Source: Cephalopachus bancanus (taxonomy: Eukaryota; Chordata; Mammalia; Primates; Tarsiidae). From it: a stretch of 64,000 nt of DNA. Under the pieces are notes generated by a model that searched no databases, was not told where the DNA came from, and was given only the letters and a program-made list of their open reading frames with translations. A program made the position numbers and the translations under genes. Of the stretch, positions 12,341 to 23,469 are shown in pieces. The stretch covers positions 3,348,001 to 3,412,000 of the forward strand of contig JAPVLO010000277.1 in the NCBI GenBank assembly GCA_027257055.1. The letters run 5' to 3'. The number at the start of each line of letters is the position of its first letter. The first letter of the stretch is position 1.

Positions 12341-12659
12341 TATCGAATTCTATTTTATCCATTAAAATCTAGTCAGGTCCTCTTTAAAAAACAACAAAAT
12401 CCTTTTTAATTACAAACATTTTAAACCTACACAAGTATAATTGACCCATAATCCCCACATCACAGCTACAAAAATTATCAATTGTTTCACCATTCTTGTT
12501 ACATCTTTCCCCATTATAATCCCAATATGCTTTTAAACAAATGGAAGGTTGCAGCATATGTTAATCTAGTTGCTTCAGACTTTGGAGTTAACAAAGGCCA
12601 AGTCCATATTAAAAATAAATGAAGATTACATTCTTCTTACTTAATACAGAGAACTCAAA

Positions 12660-12855
12660 TCTATGATTGCACTGGCGAAAGATCTACATGTGGTTGGGCC
12701 ACTTGTTAGGTTTTAGGCCCTGGGGAGTTATTCAGCCTCTTTGAGCCTTGGCTGCCTCATTAGAAAAAGGAGAAACCATGGCTGCACTGAGGAGTAAATG
12801 TGGAGGGTAAACGTATGTAAAGCTTCTAATAGTGTACTGAATAAACGTTTCTTTT
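12660..12855 (+). repeat. MIR SINE
   Basis: Contains the MIR core wording 'cagcctctttgagcc' and 'gcctcattagaaaaagg', then the 'aataaacg' end. Confidence 0.65.
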
Positions 12856-12865
12856 ATAAAAACAG

Positions 12866-13250
12866 CTTTATTGAGATATAATTTTCATATCAAAAAATTC
12901 ACCCTTTTTTTTTTTTTTGAAAGCAGGATTTATTGAGAGGACAGAAAAGTTCCCACAGTGGGAGGGGACCCAAAGGGGTCGCCCAAATTTACCCATTTAA
13001 AGTGTACAATTTGACCGCTTTGGGCATATATATTCATAAAGTTGTGCAAGCATCATCACAATGAAGAATTTTTCAACACCCCAAAAGGAAATATATAGCC
13101 CTTAGCCATCACCCACCCCCATCCCCCTAATCCCTCTATCCTGCCTAGTTCTAGGTAACTACTAATCTACTCTGTCTCTGTAGATTTGCCTATTCTAGAT
13201 ATTGTATGATATTGTATGGAATCATACAATATTGTGCTTTGTGACAAATG
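12866..13250 (-). mobile_element. Old L1M 3' region, interrupted
   Basis: Antisense L1M-type sequence ('tttattgagatataatt', 'aaagtgtacaattt', 'aaagttgtgcaag'). It is split by the 80-bp retroposed insert at 12905-12984. Confidence 0.7.
12905..12984 (-). pseudogene. Short 5'-truncated retroposed transcript end
   Basis: On the minus strand this is about 66 bp ending CTCAATAAATCCTGCTTTC and a run of 14 A. It is flanked by a duplicated target AAATTCACCC/AAATTTACCC (12895-12904 and 12985-12994). AATAAA sits about 13 bases before the tail, so this is the 3' end of a polyadenylated RNA copied by L1 machinery. The parent is not identified. The wording GGGTCCCCTCCCACTGTGGG resembles the R region of some ERV1 long terminal repeats, but a gene 3' UTR is equally possible. 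Confidence 0.75.
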
Positions 13251-13885
13251 TTTCTGAAACTGAATATTTAAAAAGTCAAATATGTAAAACAGACACTGCA
13301 ATGAGGTCAGAGAAGGGAAAATACATATGAATGATGCACCAAGATGTGCTAGGGAATATACATATCATCAGTGCTCTGATGGCAAGAGGCAGGAGAGCAG
13401 AGTATATGTGCGTATATGCTAGCAGGCAAGTAGTTTGTGGACATTCTTCTCCGATTGCTTATTTTCCTCATTTCTACAGGAAGCAAGGATATCATGAGAG
13501 AATGAGAATGGGGATTTTGCAGAGAAAGAACAAAGTGTGAAATAATCATTTAGAAGAATGAACCAGAAAGGTATAGTATTCATTCTGCCTGGCAGAATTA
13601 AAGACCCACTTGAGGTTCATGATCATGAATTTTAAATGAGATAGTCAGCACAGTTTTAAGTTTTTCTCTAGCCACATTTAGCTGCAAAAATGTAGAAACT
13701 AAGTGGAGAGATTTAACCAGAGTTCATTCACACTCATGGCTTTAACTGTACATATATATATGCCTTGCAGATTTCCATTTCTAGTGCCAGTGAACTCTCC
13801 TAACACAGAAACCTTGAGGCAACTTTATAGTCAGATCTCTAAATTGGAAGGAACTTAGAAGGGAAAAGAATACTGGTTCAACTCT
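13250..13885. other. Unique intron
   Basis: No exon or clear repeat recognised. Short open frames on both strands look random. Confidence 0.55.
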
Positions 13886-13889
13886 AGGC

Positions 13890-14053
13890 AAGGAAGGCAT
13901 TCCATTATGTGCTTTATACCTATTATCTCAATCCTCATAACTCTTCTCATAATAGCTATCTCTACTTTACAGAAACCTGAAATTCCCAAAGATTAACTAA
14001 CATAAGTGAAGCTGGGAGTAAACCCTAAGTCTGTGTTGATCTGAAGTCCATTC
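13890..14053 (-). repeat. MIR SINE
   Basis: Reverse MIR ('atgtgctttatacc', 'tcaatcctcataac', 'ctttacagaaacctga'). Its end is interrupted by the Alu at 14061. Confidence 0.65.
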
Positions 14054-14060
14054 TCTTTTT

Positions 14061-14301
14061 TTTTTTTTTTTGGAGTTGGAGTCTCACTCTGTCGCCCAGA
14101 CTGGAGTGCAATGACCGCTCCCGGCCACTGCAGCCTCCACCTACTGGGCTCCGGCAATCCTTCCGCCTCAGCCTTCCAAGTAGCCGGAATTACAGGTATG
14201 CGCTACCATGCCCGGTTGATTTTTTGATTTATTGTAGAGATGAGGTCTCGCCAAGTTGCCCAGGCGGGTCGCGAACCCGCAGGCTCAGGCAATTCACTCA
14301 C
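14061..14301 (-). mobile_element. 5'-truncated lineage-specific Alu
   Basis: Flanked by CCATTCTCTTTTT (14048-14060 and 14302-14314). The left end of the Alu is missing. The B-box hairpin GCGGG/CCCGC is intact at 14264-14280. Confidence 0.92.
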
Positions 14302-14334
14302 CCATTCTCTTTTTACTTCATCTTGATACTTAAC

Positions 14335-14455
14335 TTTTCTTTTCATAAATATGGTAATTGGGGCCCAGAGATGTTAAATGGTTTGCCCAAGGTCAAACTG
14401 TTTTGTAATGGTAGATACTGTCTCCCAGATGAATGCTCTTTGACCATCACCATGC
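14335..14455 (-). repeat. MIR SINE fragment
   Basis: 'ttgcccaaggtcaaactg' and 'tgaatgctctttgaccatcac' match reverse MIR. Confidence 0.5.
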
Positions 14456-14459
14456 TGAA

Positions 14460-15505
14460 CTGTCTTTTATACTTCCTACTCTGACATTCCTATGTTCAAT
14501 CTGTAACTAGGTTAGACTGTTTTTCTTCCAAACTTTTTCCTGGTATCTATTGCCTTGTATTTATTTCCTATCCCTTTGCTGTTACAATATATCTTAGGCC
14601 CTCATCAGTCAGGCAAAGATTTTGTAACAGCCTCTAAACTGTTACAATCTATCCCTCCTCTAATCCATATGGGTTAGTCCACTTCCTTTCCCTAAGGCTT
14701 ATAGAAACTGTAAATAATAAAATATCTACAGTACAGAATTGTGACTATTACATAAGATCAATTTCATATAGTTATCAATAAGATCAATAATTATATAGAA
14801 CTAAATTCCTATTCAAATGTAAGCTCTTACTACCTCAAGACTTATGAAGGCAGATAACTTAAACATATTTTATATTTATTTCCCCTTGGCTCTATGCACG
14901 TAGCATGTGTTAAAATACATACTTGATGGACTGATTTGTCTATTTTCCATACTTCCAACAATGGAATCTAACAGACCAACCTAATCAGATACAGTCTCAT
15001 TTGGCCTAAATGCCAAAGCTTATGGTAAAATTAAGCATGGTACTTGTTTGATTATAGCGTGCATAGTATAACCAAGTCCTGCATCATCAAAGTAGAGATG
15101 CTCCTGATGAAAAACCCCATGTTCTGCTACAAAGAACCTCCTGACAATCTCCTAACATTAAAATGTCCTTTCTCTTATTTCCTAACTGGTAACCTCATCC
15201 TTCATTCATATAAATGAAGCCAGAATGTCACCACTTTGGTATAATCTTCCTCTTTCCCCTACTTGCTTACATTTCACACACCTATAATCTTAGTTCCCCT
15301 TCTTCATTATAGCGGCTGTTTTTCAGTTCCGTAATTACTTACGTGCTAGTCCTCCACCATACACACATTTGTGAGGGAGTATGAGGGAAGGTTCTTTATA
15401 GAGGAATTCCAGCTGACGAATGTACAGGAAATAAATATTTGAATACAATCATTCTGTAATCTTTTATTTTAAAAATAGACTAGGAAACAATCTTCAGTGA
15501 ATGAC
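14460..15505. other. Unique intron
   Basis: No exon or clear repeat recognised. Confidence 0.55.
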
Positions 15506-15509
15506 AAAA

Positions 15510-15635
15510 CAGTGGTTCTCAGTTCTTGCTGTATTTCAGAACCACTTGGGAGCTTTTCAAGTAGGCTCTGTCTACGCCCCAAACCCACAGATTACGAGTC
15601 AGTTGATCAGGGTAAAGTCTCATTGATATTTAATA
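15510..15635 (+). mobile_element. MER5-type hAT (Charlie) fragment
   Basis: Begins with the hAT end CAGTGGTTCTCAG and continues with MER5-like wording ('accacttgggagctttt'). The right end is missing. Confidence 0.7.
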
Positions 15636-15879
15636 TGACTACTTGTTTTATCTATATCTACATTTATATCTATGCCCATCTAGCTATAAAAACAAAAGTA
15701 GTACCAGAATAACAACATCTATATTACCAAAATTAGTAAAAAACTGTAAGATTTCTAAAATATTTCTTTTTAATCCTAATCCTATTTGGGAAGTACAGTA
15801 AAATTACTATGTTGTAAACACATTTGATATAATTAATTAAGTCACCATTTTGATACACAGATTTGTTATGCTTTTCTTA

Positions 15880-17060
15880 TTTTTTTTAAGGATCACTTTT
15901 CCCCCAGTTTCAATTTAATTTCATTTTATAACTATGTAAAATATTTATATGTCAAAAACCAAGTGTTTTGAAGAAGTCCACCTTCTACCTCTGAGTCCTC
16001 CAACTTGTTTTTTTCTCCTTTGTTGATAACAATTTTATGGTATATTCCTCCATCTTAAAACAAGTATAACCAAATACTTGTTTTAACCAAATACTTGTTT
16101 TAAAAATAACCAAACACATACATAACAGCCTCATACTATGTACAGCAGTTGATTGTGCTTTTAAAAAAATATACCTGCATAGTATTTCATTACATGAGCC
16201 TCAACAACTAATGAATGAATGGACTACAATTTATTGGCCCTGTTTACTGCAACCAGACATATAGGTCATCTTTGGTATTCTGCTGTTATTACCAATTTTT
16301 GTCAGTGTATCTTCAAGATACTTTTCTAGAAGTAGGAATGCTGAGTCAAAGGGCAGACCCATAGGTAACTTTCCCTGATATTGCCAAATTTTTCTCCATG
16401 AAGGTTGTTCCATTTTGTATTTCCACAAGCGATGCATTAGCGTGCCTGTTTACCCACAGCCCAATCAACAGAAAATGTTGCCAAACTTTTGAAATTTTGC
16501 CAATGTGACAGGTTAGGAATGGTATCCCAGTGTAGTTTTAATTCGAATTTCTCTTATTATGAAGTAAAACTGAGCATCTTTTCATATGTTTAAGAGCAAT
16601 TTACATTTATTTTTCTATTTTTAGTCCAATTTTCTAAACAGTTGTTTGTCTTCACTCTTTTAAGAGTTCTTTAGATGTTCTTTACACACAAGGATGTTAA
16701 GTTGCAAATTTTTCCCCCAATTTGTCTTTTTACTTTGTTCAGTTTTTTTCTCCTTCCAAAGTTTTTCTTTTAACTTATGTAATCAAATTTTATTAATCTT
16801 TTCCCTTATTGTTTTTGGATTTTGAGTCATAGTTAGGAAACACTTTTCCCATTTCCGGAATATGGAGAAATCACCTATATTTTCTTCTATTATTTATATG
16901 GATTCACTATTTAAATTCAATTGAAATTTACCTTGGTATATGGTGTGAGGAATGGAACAATTTTTAATGTTTATCTTATCCTAGCATTCAAGCAAGGTTT
17001 ACTTTGCTGGTTTTACAGTCTGTACATATGTATTTATTCACCCACTAAGTGTAGGGAAAA
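15880..17060 (-). mobile_element. Old L1M fragment, antisense
   Basis: Reverse L1 ORF2/3' text such as 'gaatgctgagtcaaagg', 'ttgccaaatttttctcc' and 'ttgagtcatagttag'. Heavily decayed. A small palindrome and repeat lie inside at 16057-16102. Confidence 0.65.
16057..16102. repeat. Perfect 11-bp inverted repeat with a repeated arm
   Basis: AAAACAAGTAT (16057-16067), a 6-base loop, then its exact complement at 16074-16084. The same arm occurs again at 16092-16102. Confidence 0.9.
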
Positions 17061-18115
17061 AAAATCATACATTACCCTGAGGGTAGGAAATTTCATATTC
17101 CATTTTAGAAAATAAAATAAAAGTTCCATTTTCACAGAATGAAAATCATACTGTGACCTTCTGTGCTACTGCTATTAAGTACTTTAAAGGCTTTCTGTAT
17201 TTTTGCAACTATTGGATTAAATCACATCCTATTTCTAGTTGTGCCAGGTTAGATAAAATTAAACCAAAGATAACCAACTCCTGGGTTAGATAAAGATGCA
17301 CATTAATTAAAATTATGGTTAAAAAGTATAAATTAAACCTAAATGAGAGTCTTATACACAGTAACTGCTTAACATTTTTTAACTGAAATTCAATCAGTGT
17401 GATTCCAAGGCTAGTTCTTACTGCTTTGAAAAAATAAGAATTCCAAAGTCCTAATGCATTTTCAGAGGTTCAATTCTAAAAATGCCTTAGGAATATCACC
17501 TGTCATTATTAATGTTGTTAATTTTTAAAATGTTTCTTTCTCACACTGACATTATGTGATAAATGTTGCTGGCATCTTCATGAAAAAACTAAATACTTAA
17601 GTCAGCACAATTAGAACTGACACCTGCTAGAAATTAATACCATAGCTTATTTTGTTACCTGGAGGAAAAGTGTACAATATTGCCATCTACTGTGTGGTAC
17701 ATTCTAAGGAAATTTTCAAAAAGAATAAAAACTTTCAGTTGAGAAAAATAGAGCAGATTGTAAATGTCAGGTCTCCAGAACAATAGTGTCTCACTCTTTC
17801 ACTCTAATATGAAGCATATAAAGATTCATTATTGGGTAAATGGTGTCTATGCTCATCTATAATAAAGAGAGTGAAGAAGAGAACAGATGATAACATCAGT
17901 GGATAACCTATAGTATCATTTTGGATCCTGGACCCAACCTTCACCTTAAGCAAACCTATTAATTTCAACTATATCACAAGAACAAAAACACTGCCTGAAT
18001 TTCAGCATTTTAAATCTCCCCCCTTCAGATGGTTAAGTTAATGAGCTAGGAAACAAGAATAAAGTAGTAGAAAGAGAGATGGCGAAAGTCATACCTAGAT
18101 GACATATAGGCTATT
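17061..18115. other. Unique intron
   Basis: AT-rich. No exon or clear repeat recognised. Confidence 0.55.
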
Positions 18116-18117
18116 GA

Positions 18118-18417
18118 AAAACTTCTTTTTGAATCGGTGTCTCACTGTCACCCAGGCTGGGTTGCAGCAGCACAATCAGGGTTCACCGCAGCCTCGACCT
18201 TCTGGGCTCAGGCGCAATCCTTCTGCCTCAGCCTCTCAAGTAGCTGGGACTACAGGTACATACACCACCATGTCTGGCTAATTTTTTAATTTTTTTATAC
18301 AGATGAGGTTTGGTTTTTGTTGTCCAGGCTGGTTTTAAACTCCTGGGTTCAAGAAATTCTCCCAACTCAGCCTACCAAAGTGCTGGGATTACAGGCGTGA
18401 GCCACCATGCCCAGCTC
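18118..18417 (-). mobile_element. Older Alu dimer
   Basis: Reverse Alu from 'ctttttgaatcggtgtctcac' to 'gagccaccatgcccagct', with standard A-box wording 'ggcgtgagccacc'. Confidence 0.88.
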
Positions 18418-18419
18418 AT

Positions 18420-19262
18420 GGCATGTTGACTTCATTTTAGACATGAAGTGACAGCTCAGAGTTTGTGACCTATATATTTATTTAACAAAGTTAACTCAGT
18501 TCTGGACTTCTGATTCTAAGTCAAATGCTCTGTCTAGTACCCCATTCTACTAGTCAGATTAGATAACAGAAAAAACACATAACTGGAACACTATTACCTT
18601 ACTGCATATAAACTTTCCATCAAAGCAATGTTCTGTAAACATCATTACAAAAAGGTGATCAAAAAGATGATGCTACTGTGGAATCTATGATAAATATATA
18701 GAACATTTCACAATCATAATTAATTTACAGCATTTCAGATGGGAAAACTAAAACAGGTCAATTTTAGGTTTAAAAAGTACTGAGTACCAACTATGGATCA
18801 GGTACTGGTGTTGGGGTGAGGATAAATTATTAAGTCAAAGACAAAAACAAGTAATTCTAACTTTGGGACAAAGCTTACTTAGAAGATACTCCTTATCGAA
18901 GAAAGTTAAATTTCAGTAGCCTCTTACACAATTTTTGAAAATTTTTAATGAAAATAAGACTTCAAAGAGTTTTTCCAGAATACAAAGCTCTAGACTTTAA
19001 AAACATATTTTCTTAGTTTCTTAAATTACTGAGGACACTATTTAATTAAAATAAAGTGGCAGGTGCTAACTCTGGCTTTATGAATTCACACTGCTAAAAT
19101 CATCTTATTTCAATAATATAATACCTCTAATACTCCAAAATAGTTTTAGACATAGTGCGTAGATCCCAATTACTTGCTTGAAATGAAAATGATCCCAATC
19201 TATCCAAAGTTTATGTCCTTCCTAAGCTTGGGAGACTTCTTATAGGAAAAGGAGACATGTAC
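18420..19262. other. HMBOX1 intron next to the exon donor
   Basis: No repeat recognised. The exon donor GT lies at 19261-19262 on the minus strand. Confidence 0.6.
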
Positions 19263-19416
19263 CTTTCCATAACAGCCAGGCACTCCTTTCTCCAGGTAAA
19301 CCGACTCCCTCGTCGTAGCCGGAAGGTACCGGATGTGGCAGAGACTGGAGGAGGCGTTTGTCTCCATTCAGGGTCTTCTATTGGAATGGGGGCTGGTCTC
19401 ATACTTAGTGTAGCCC
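19263..19416 (-). CDS. HMBOX1: HMBOX1 internal exon (linker and start of homeodomain)
   Basis: Internal coding exon of 154 bp on the minus strand. It is bounded by a CAG acceptor after a pyrimidine tract (19417 onward) and a GTACAT donor (19261-19262). It supplies 2 nt completing the glycine begun in the 32518 exon, 50 codons (ATLSMRPAPIPIEDPEW to RKECLAVME), then AG of a split serine codon. The proline-rich part is the linker between the POU-specific-like domain and the homeodomain. The basic run RLRRGSRFTWRKECL opens the atypical homeodomain, whose recognition helix must lie in the next exon. That exon was not found between 1 and 19262, so the following intron is longer than 19 kb. Reading frame and splice signals are intact. 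The match to HMBOX1 is by recognition of the protein, not by a search. Confidence 0.95.
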
Positions 19417-20220
19417 CTGAAGTGAAGAAGAAACTTTTAGCAAATACTTTGCAATTTATTCACACCAACATGACAAATACATCATGAAATCAAGAACAAT
19501 GCACTTTTGAGAACAATACAATTTTGTCCCTCCATTAAAACTTGCAGAATATGTTCGATATTTATATTTTTAAAGAAAAACATCTGACCAAAACAAAACT
19601 ATGAAGACAAAAACTCTCACACCTAAAAATCCATCATTAGTTATTTTAAAATGTCATTTTCTCCCCTCACTTGGCCATTTGTCTATTAGCTTCATTTAGG
19701 CTGTTTTTGAAAACAAAGCACAAAAATCTGCTTCCTTATGGGAATAGGGTATATGGTCCGTGGTCTTTGGTTTAGTGACAACTCAATCATTGCAACTTCC
19801 TCTGAAAAACCCTTCTTGAAATTCCTGCTTGATAGTTATAATCTTTTTGAACAATATAGATGTGCCGATCCTTTCATTACCATTCAATGGATTTGAAAGA
19901 TCTTAAAGAATGTATGCAGTTAGGAGATGAATTTAAAATAAATTTAGTTTACTAACTAAATAAGGTCTCTATATGTCTACTATCTGTTGATACTATACTA
20001 TATTCTGTTACCTCTTAAATGTAATAACATTTCAATGAAAAAAATTGATAATTGAAATATCTTACTAATTCAGATTAGCGTTTTCTCAAGTAGTTTTAAC
20101 TGATGATGATGGATTTATTCATTCATTCACTATTTATTAAGCCAGCTTCCCATGGTTTACTCTAGGAATAAAACAAGGAAAGCAGCATTGTCTCTGACCT
20201 CTATGGACTTATGTCATAGA
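19417..20220. other. HMBOX1 intron upstream of the 19263 exon
   Basis: A minus-strand pyrimidine tract and TGCTAAA-like branch site lie within about 35 bases of the acceptor. The rest is unique sequence. Confidence 0.6.
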
Positions 20221-20221
20221 C

Positions 20222-20380
20222 TTTTATTTTTTCTTTCTGAGACAGGGTCCCATTCTGTCACCCAGGATATAGAGTACAGTGTTGCACTCATAGTCCACTG
20301 TAGCCTCAGCCTCCCGGCTTCATGTGCCCTCCTGCCTCAGCCTCCTGGGTAGCTAGAATTACAGATATAAGCTATTACAA
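20222..20380 (-). mobile_element. Alu monomer (FLAM-like)
   Basis: One Alu arm only ('gagacagggtcccattctgtc' to 'gctagaattacagatataagc'), diverged. Confidence 0.75.
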
Positions 20381-20439
20381 TTAGACTTACTTCATAAGCT
20401 TTAAATATAACTTGGTAAGCTTTTATAGAGTTCAGTCCC

Positions 20440-20600
20440 TGGCTTTCCAACTCTTCTTTTACTCCTTATACTGTTAAATTCATCTTCCCAAAGCATTATT
20501 ATGATCATATCACTCCTCTGATCAAAAACCTTTAAGAAGTTCCCTCTAAGTTTGGTTTAATCCAAACTTAAAGCCCTAGAAAGACAAGTTAGAACTTGTG
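20440..20600 (+). repeat. L2 LINE fragment
   Basis: 'gatcatatcactcctctgatc' style wording matches the 3' region of L2. Confidence 0.55.
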
Positions 20601-20759
20601 GCTTTTATGCACACACTAATAATATGCATTAATTAATACTAATTCTACATTGATGAATATTAATACATGTATATTTTTTTCTTCCTAACAGGAATCATAT
20701 TCTCTTTGTTGTATCTTGCAAGTAATACCATGGGTAGTATTTCTACTTCAGTACCTACA

Positions 20760-21100
20760 GATCTATTGATGATCCCTTTCTTAATGGTCACATTTTATAT
20801 GCATCCTCTTATACAGATATCCAATATTTTAACAAATCCTGATTTTCCTTTCCAAAACTATTGTCCTGCAGTCTTTCCCATCTCAGTAAATACATCCCCA
20901 TTCTTCCAATTGCTCAGCTCCAAAATCTCAGATTCATCTTTAACGTCCCTATTTCTTCCACATGGCACATATCTAATCTATAGGTAAATTCTGTTCATTT
21001 TACCTTCAAAATATTTCCAGTATCACACCAATATTTATTCTCTGCACTGCTACCACTTTAGAACAAGCCAGCATCATCTATCAATATCATGACTTCCTGG
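20760..21100 (+). repeat. L2 LINE ORF2 fragment
   Basis: Translates to FPISVNTSPFFQLLSSKISDSS, which resembles the C-terminal part of L2 ORF2 after the reverse transcriptase core. Broken. Confidence 0.65.
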
Positions 21101-21119
21101 GATAGATTCCAAAGACAGT

Positions 21120-21680
21120 CCTTCACAATAAGTCATATCTTCTGGTAATCTGGGCCAGTCTTATAACACATTGTTGACAAAGAACATGGAAAAAGTTTGA
21201 GACTGGATCATAAGAGACTTTGCAGCCTTTGCTTAGGGTGCTGGCTGGGGAAAACCAGTTGCCAGTATAAAGTTTGACTAATCTGAGACCAAGATGTTGT
21301 AAGGAAGCCCAAGCTAGACATATGGAGAGGCCACAGACAGTGAAAGACACCTAGCTAGTCCCCAGGTACTGCTGCCAATTCCACTCAGGTGCCAGACATT
21401 CAGGAGAAAAAGCCATCTTTTTTTTTTTTTTTTAAGAGATGGCATCTTACTATGTTATCTAGGCTGGTCTTTAAACTCCTGACCTCAAGCAATCTACTGG
21501 GATTACAGGTGTGAGCCAACACGCCTGGCCAGAAAAGTCATCTGGATACTCCAGCCACAGCAGACACTGTGTGAAGAACTGGAGAACACAGGTGACAGAA
21601 GCAAAGTCTCAGACACACAGTCCCCAAAATCCATGTGGCAGCCAGCCTCCCAGGTCCCCAGAGATCCCTGCTTCCTGATC
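21120..21680 (+). mobile_element. MLT1-like MaLR LTR fragment
   Basis: Diverged text such as 'ccccaggtactgctgcc' and 'tgccagacattcaggag' resembles ERVL-MaLR LTRs. It is interrupted by the Alu monomer at 21417. Identification is moderate. Confidence 0.45.
21417..21532 (-). mobile_element. Alu left monomer (FLAM)
   Basis: Single reverse arm with a poly-T start and 'gtgagccaacacgcctggcc' end. The flanks repeat AGAAAA(A)GYCATC. Confidence 0.82.
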
Positions 21681-21684
21681 TCTA

Positions 21685-22150
21685 GCCTTTGTGTAGCCCC
21701 TTCCCATACTGTACCACGGTTAGTCTGTGTGACTAACGGCGTGTGGTAGTGATGGTATGTACTTTGAGATTGGAGCACAGAAGACACTGTGGCATCTGTC
21801 TTGGCTGCTCTCTCTTGGGTTATTCGCTCAAGGGGAAACTAGTGCCATGTGTGAGGACACTCAGGCAGTGGAAGATGAGGCCCATGTTGTAAGGAACTGT
21901 TTGTTGTCTCTGGTCAATGGGCAGTGAGGAAGTGTGGCCTGCCAACATCCACGTGAGTCTGCAAGTGGACTGTCTGGTCTCGATGACTGACTACAGTCTT
22001 GGCTGACAGCTGGACTGCAACCTCATGAGAACTCTGGTTAGAACCACCCAGCTACTCCTGCATTCCTTATCTACAGAACTCTGAGATAATGTCTGTTGTG
22101 TTAATCTGCTAAATTGTGGGTCCCCTTTAGTATACAAATGAGCATCTTTT
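21685..22150 (+). mobile_element. MLT1-type MaLR LTR
   Basis: Characteristic wording: 'gtagccccttccc', 'tctcttgggttattcgctc', 'gccatgtgtgaggacactc', 'gcaacctcatgaga', 'gaaccacccagct', 'tctgagataatg'. Solo and old. Confidence 0.72.
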
Positions 22151-22159
22151 CCCATGTAT

Positions 22160-22440
22160 TGACTTTTATCCACTTGGTCTTGTGAATTTGTATCTTTGTT
22201 CTTTTTTCTTTTGGATTATACATCTTATTGGTGTGTAGAAATCACATCAATTGCAAGTTAAATAGATTGTAATTTTTTTCTAGTTTGTAACTTGTCTTTT
22301 GTGTTTTTTGACCTTAATTTTTATGTAATTAAATCTGTCAACCTGTTCTATTATGGCCGATGGGATCGAATATCATTCAAAATATTGTTATAGTTTTCAT
22401 TTTGTGTTTCAGTCATTAATAAATATGCAATTTCCTGCAG
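22160..22440 (-). mobile_element. Old L1M fragment, antisense
   Basis: Text such as 'tttgtaacttgtctttt' and 'atgtaattaaatctgtcaa' is reverse L1M. Confidence 0.6.
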
Positions 22441-22532
22441 TGTGTAATAAAAGGGAAATATTTAGCTATTCAACTTTTTTTTCTCAAACAAGCATGTCAT
22501 GATACAATGCTTCAGAAATTCATGACTTAAAA

Positions 22533-22730
22533 CAGAATCAGCAAACTGGCTTGCTATCTATTTTTGTAAACAAAGTTTTACCAAAACACGGTCATGTTCA
22601 TTCATTTACACATTGTCTATGGTTGCAATTGCACTACGAGAACAAAGTTGAATAGCTATGACAGGGATCAAACAGTGTGTAAAATCTAAAATATTTATCT
22701 GGCCCTGTATAGACAGTCTGCTGACCCCTG
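22533..22730 (-). mobile_element. Nonautonomous hAT element, complete
   Basis: 198 bp with hAT-style ends (5' CAGAATCAGCAAACT; 3' complement CAGGGGTCAGCAGACT). Flanked by near-identical 8-bp duplications ACTTAAAA/GCTTAAAA (22525-22532 and 22731-22738). Internal 'tttgtaaacaaagtttta' is typical of a Charlie-group MER element. The exact family name is uncertain. Confidence 0.8.
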
Positions 22731-22739
22731 GCTTAAAAA

Positions 22740-23158
22740 CCTCTGGCCTACCCATTATTAAACTCTAAACCAAAACACTTTAAACAGTTCAAGAAAAAGG
22801 GTTTAATTCTGCCAAAATAAACTGGGCATTTAGACTGGGTCTAATTCAAAGTTAACCAAGTTTGAATATAAGCAGGAATCAGGGGGATGGAGTGTTCAAA
22901 GTCTTTGTTTTAGTGCTTTTCTGAAAGCAAGCAGAAATTACAGCACAATAAAAGCTCTGGAATCTATCTAATTAAGATTATGTAAAGTTTTATTTTACAA
23001 TCAGGGTGAAAAGGTCCCAAGTTCTGTCATGGCTGATCAAGGGAATAGGCTCTCTCATCCAAGGTCTGCCTCTGGCAAAGGAATAGAGAGTTTCAGGGTG
23101 GAGAGTGGGCACCAGACCAGTGAATTCTGAATAGTATACCATATATATAACTCTCTCT
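22740..23158. other. Unique intron
   Basis: No exon or clear repeat recognised. Confidence 0.5.
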
Positions 23159-23160
23159 CT

Positions 23161-23458
23161 CTTTTTTTTTTTTTTTTGAGTTGGAGTCTCACTCTGTCGC
23201 CCAGACTGGAGAGTAGTGGCCGCTTCCAGCCACCGCAGCCTCCACCTGCTGGGCTCCGGCGATCCTTCCGCCTCAGCCTTCAAAGTAGCTGGAACTACAG
23301 GCGTGTGACACCACACCCAGCTAATTTTTTGATTTATTATAGAGACGAGGTCTTGCCAAGTTGTCCAGGCTAGTCTTGAACCACTGGGCTCAGGCAATCC
23401 TCTCACCTCCATGTCCCAAGATACTATGGATTACAAGCATGAGACACCGTGCCCAGCA
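23161..23458 (-). mobile_element. Alu dimer
   Basis: Reverse Alu with a poly-T start, 'gagttggagtctcactctg' and the end 'gagacaccgtgcccagc'. The middle linker 'gatttattatagagacgagg' is lineage-type. Confidence 0.9.
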
Positions 23459-23469
23459 GCATGTTTTAA

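Noticed and set aside
1..19262. Next HMBOX1 exon (rest of the homeodomain)
   Set aside because: I looked on the minus strand for the expected homeodomain coding sequence and did not find it; it should lie outside the window.
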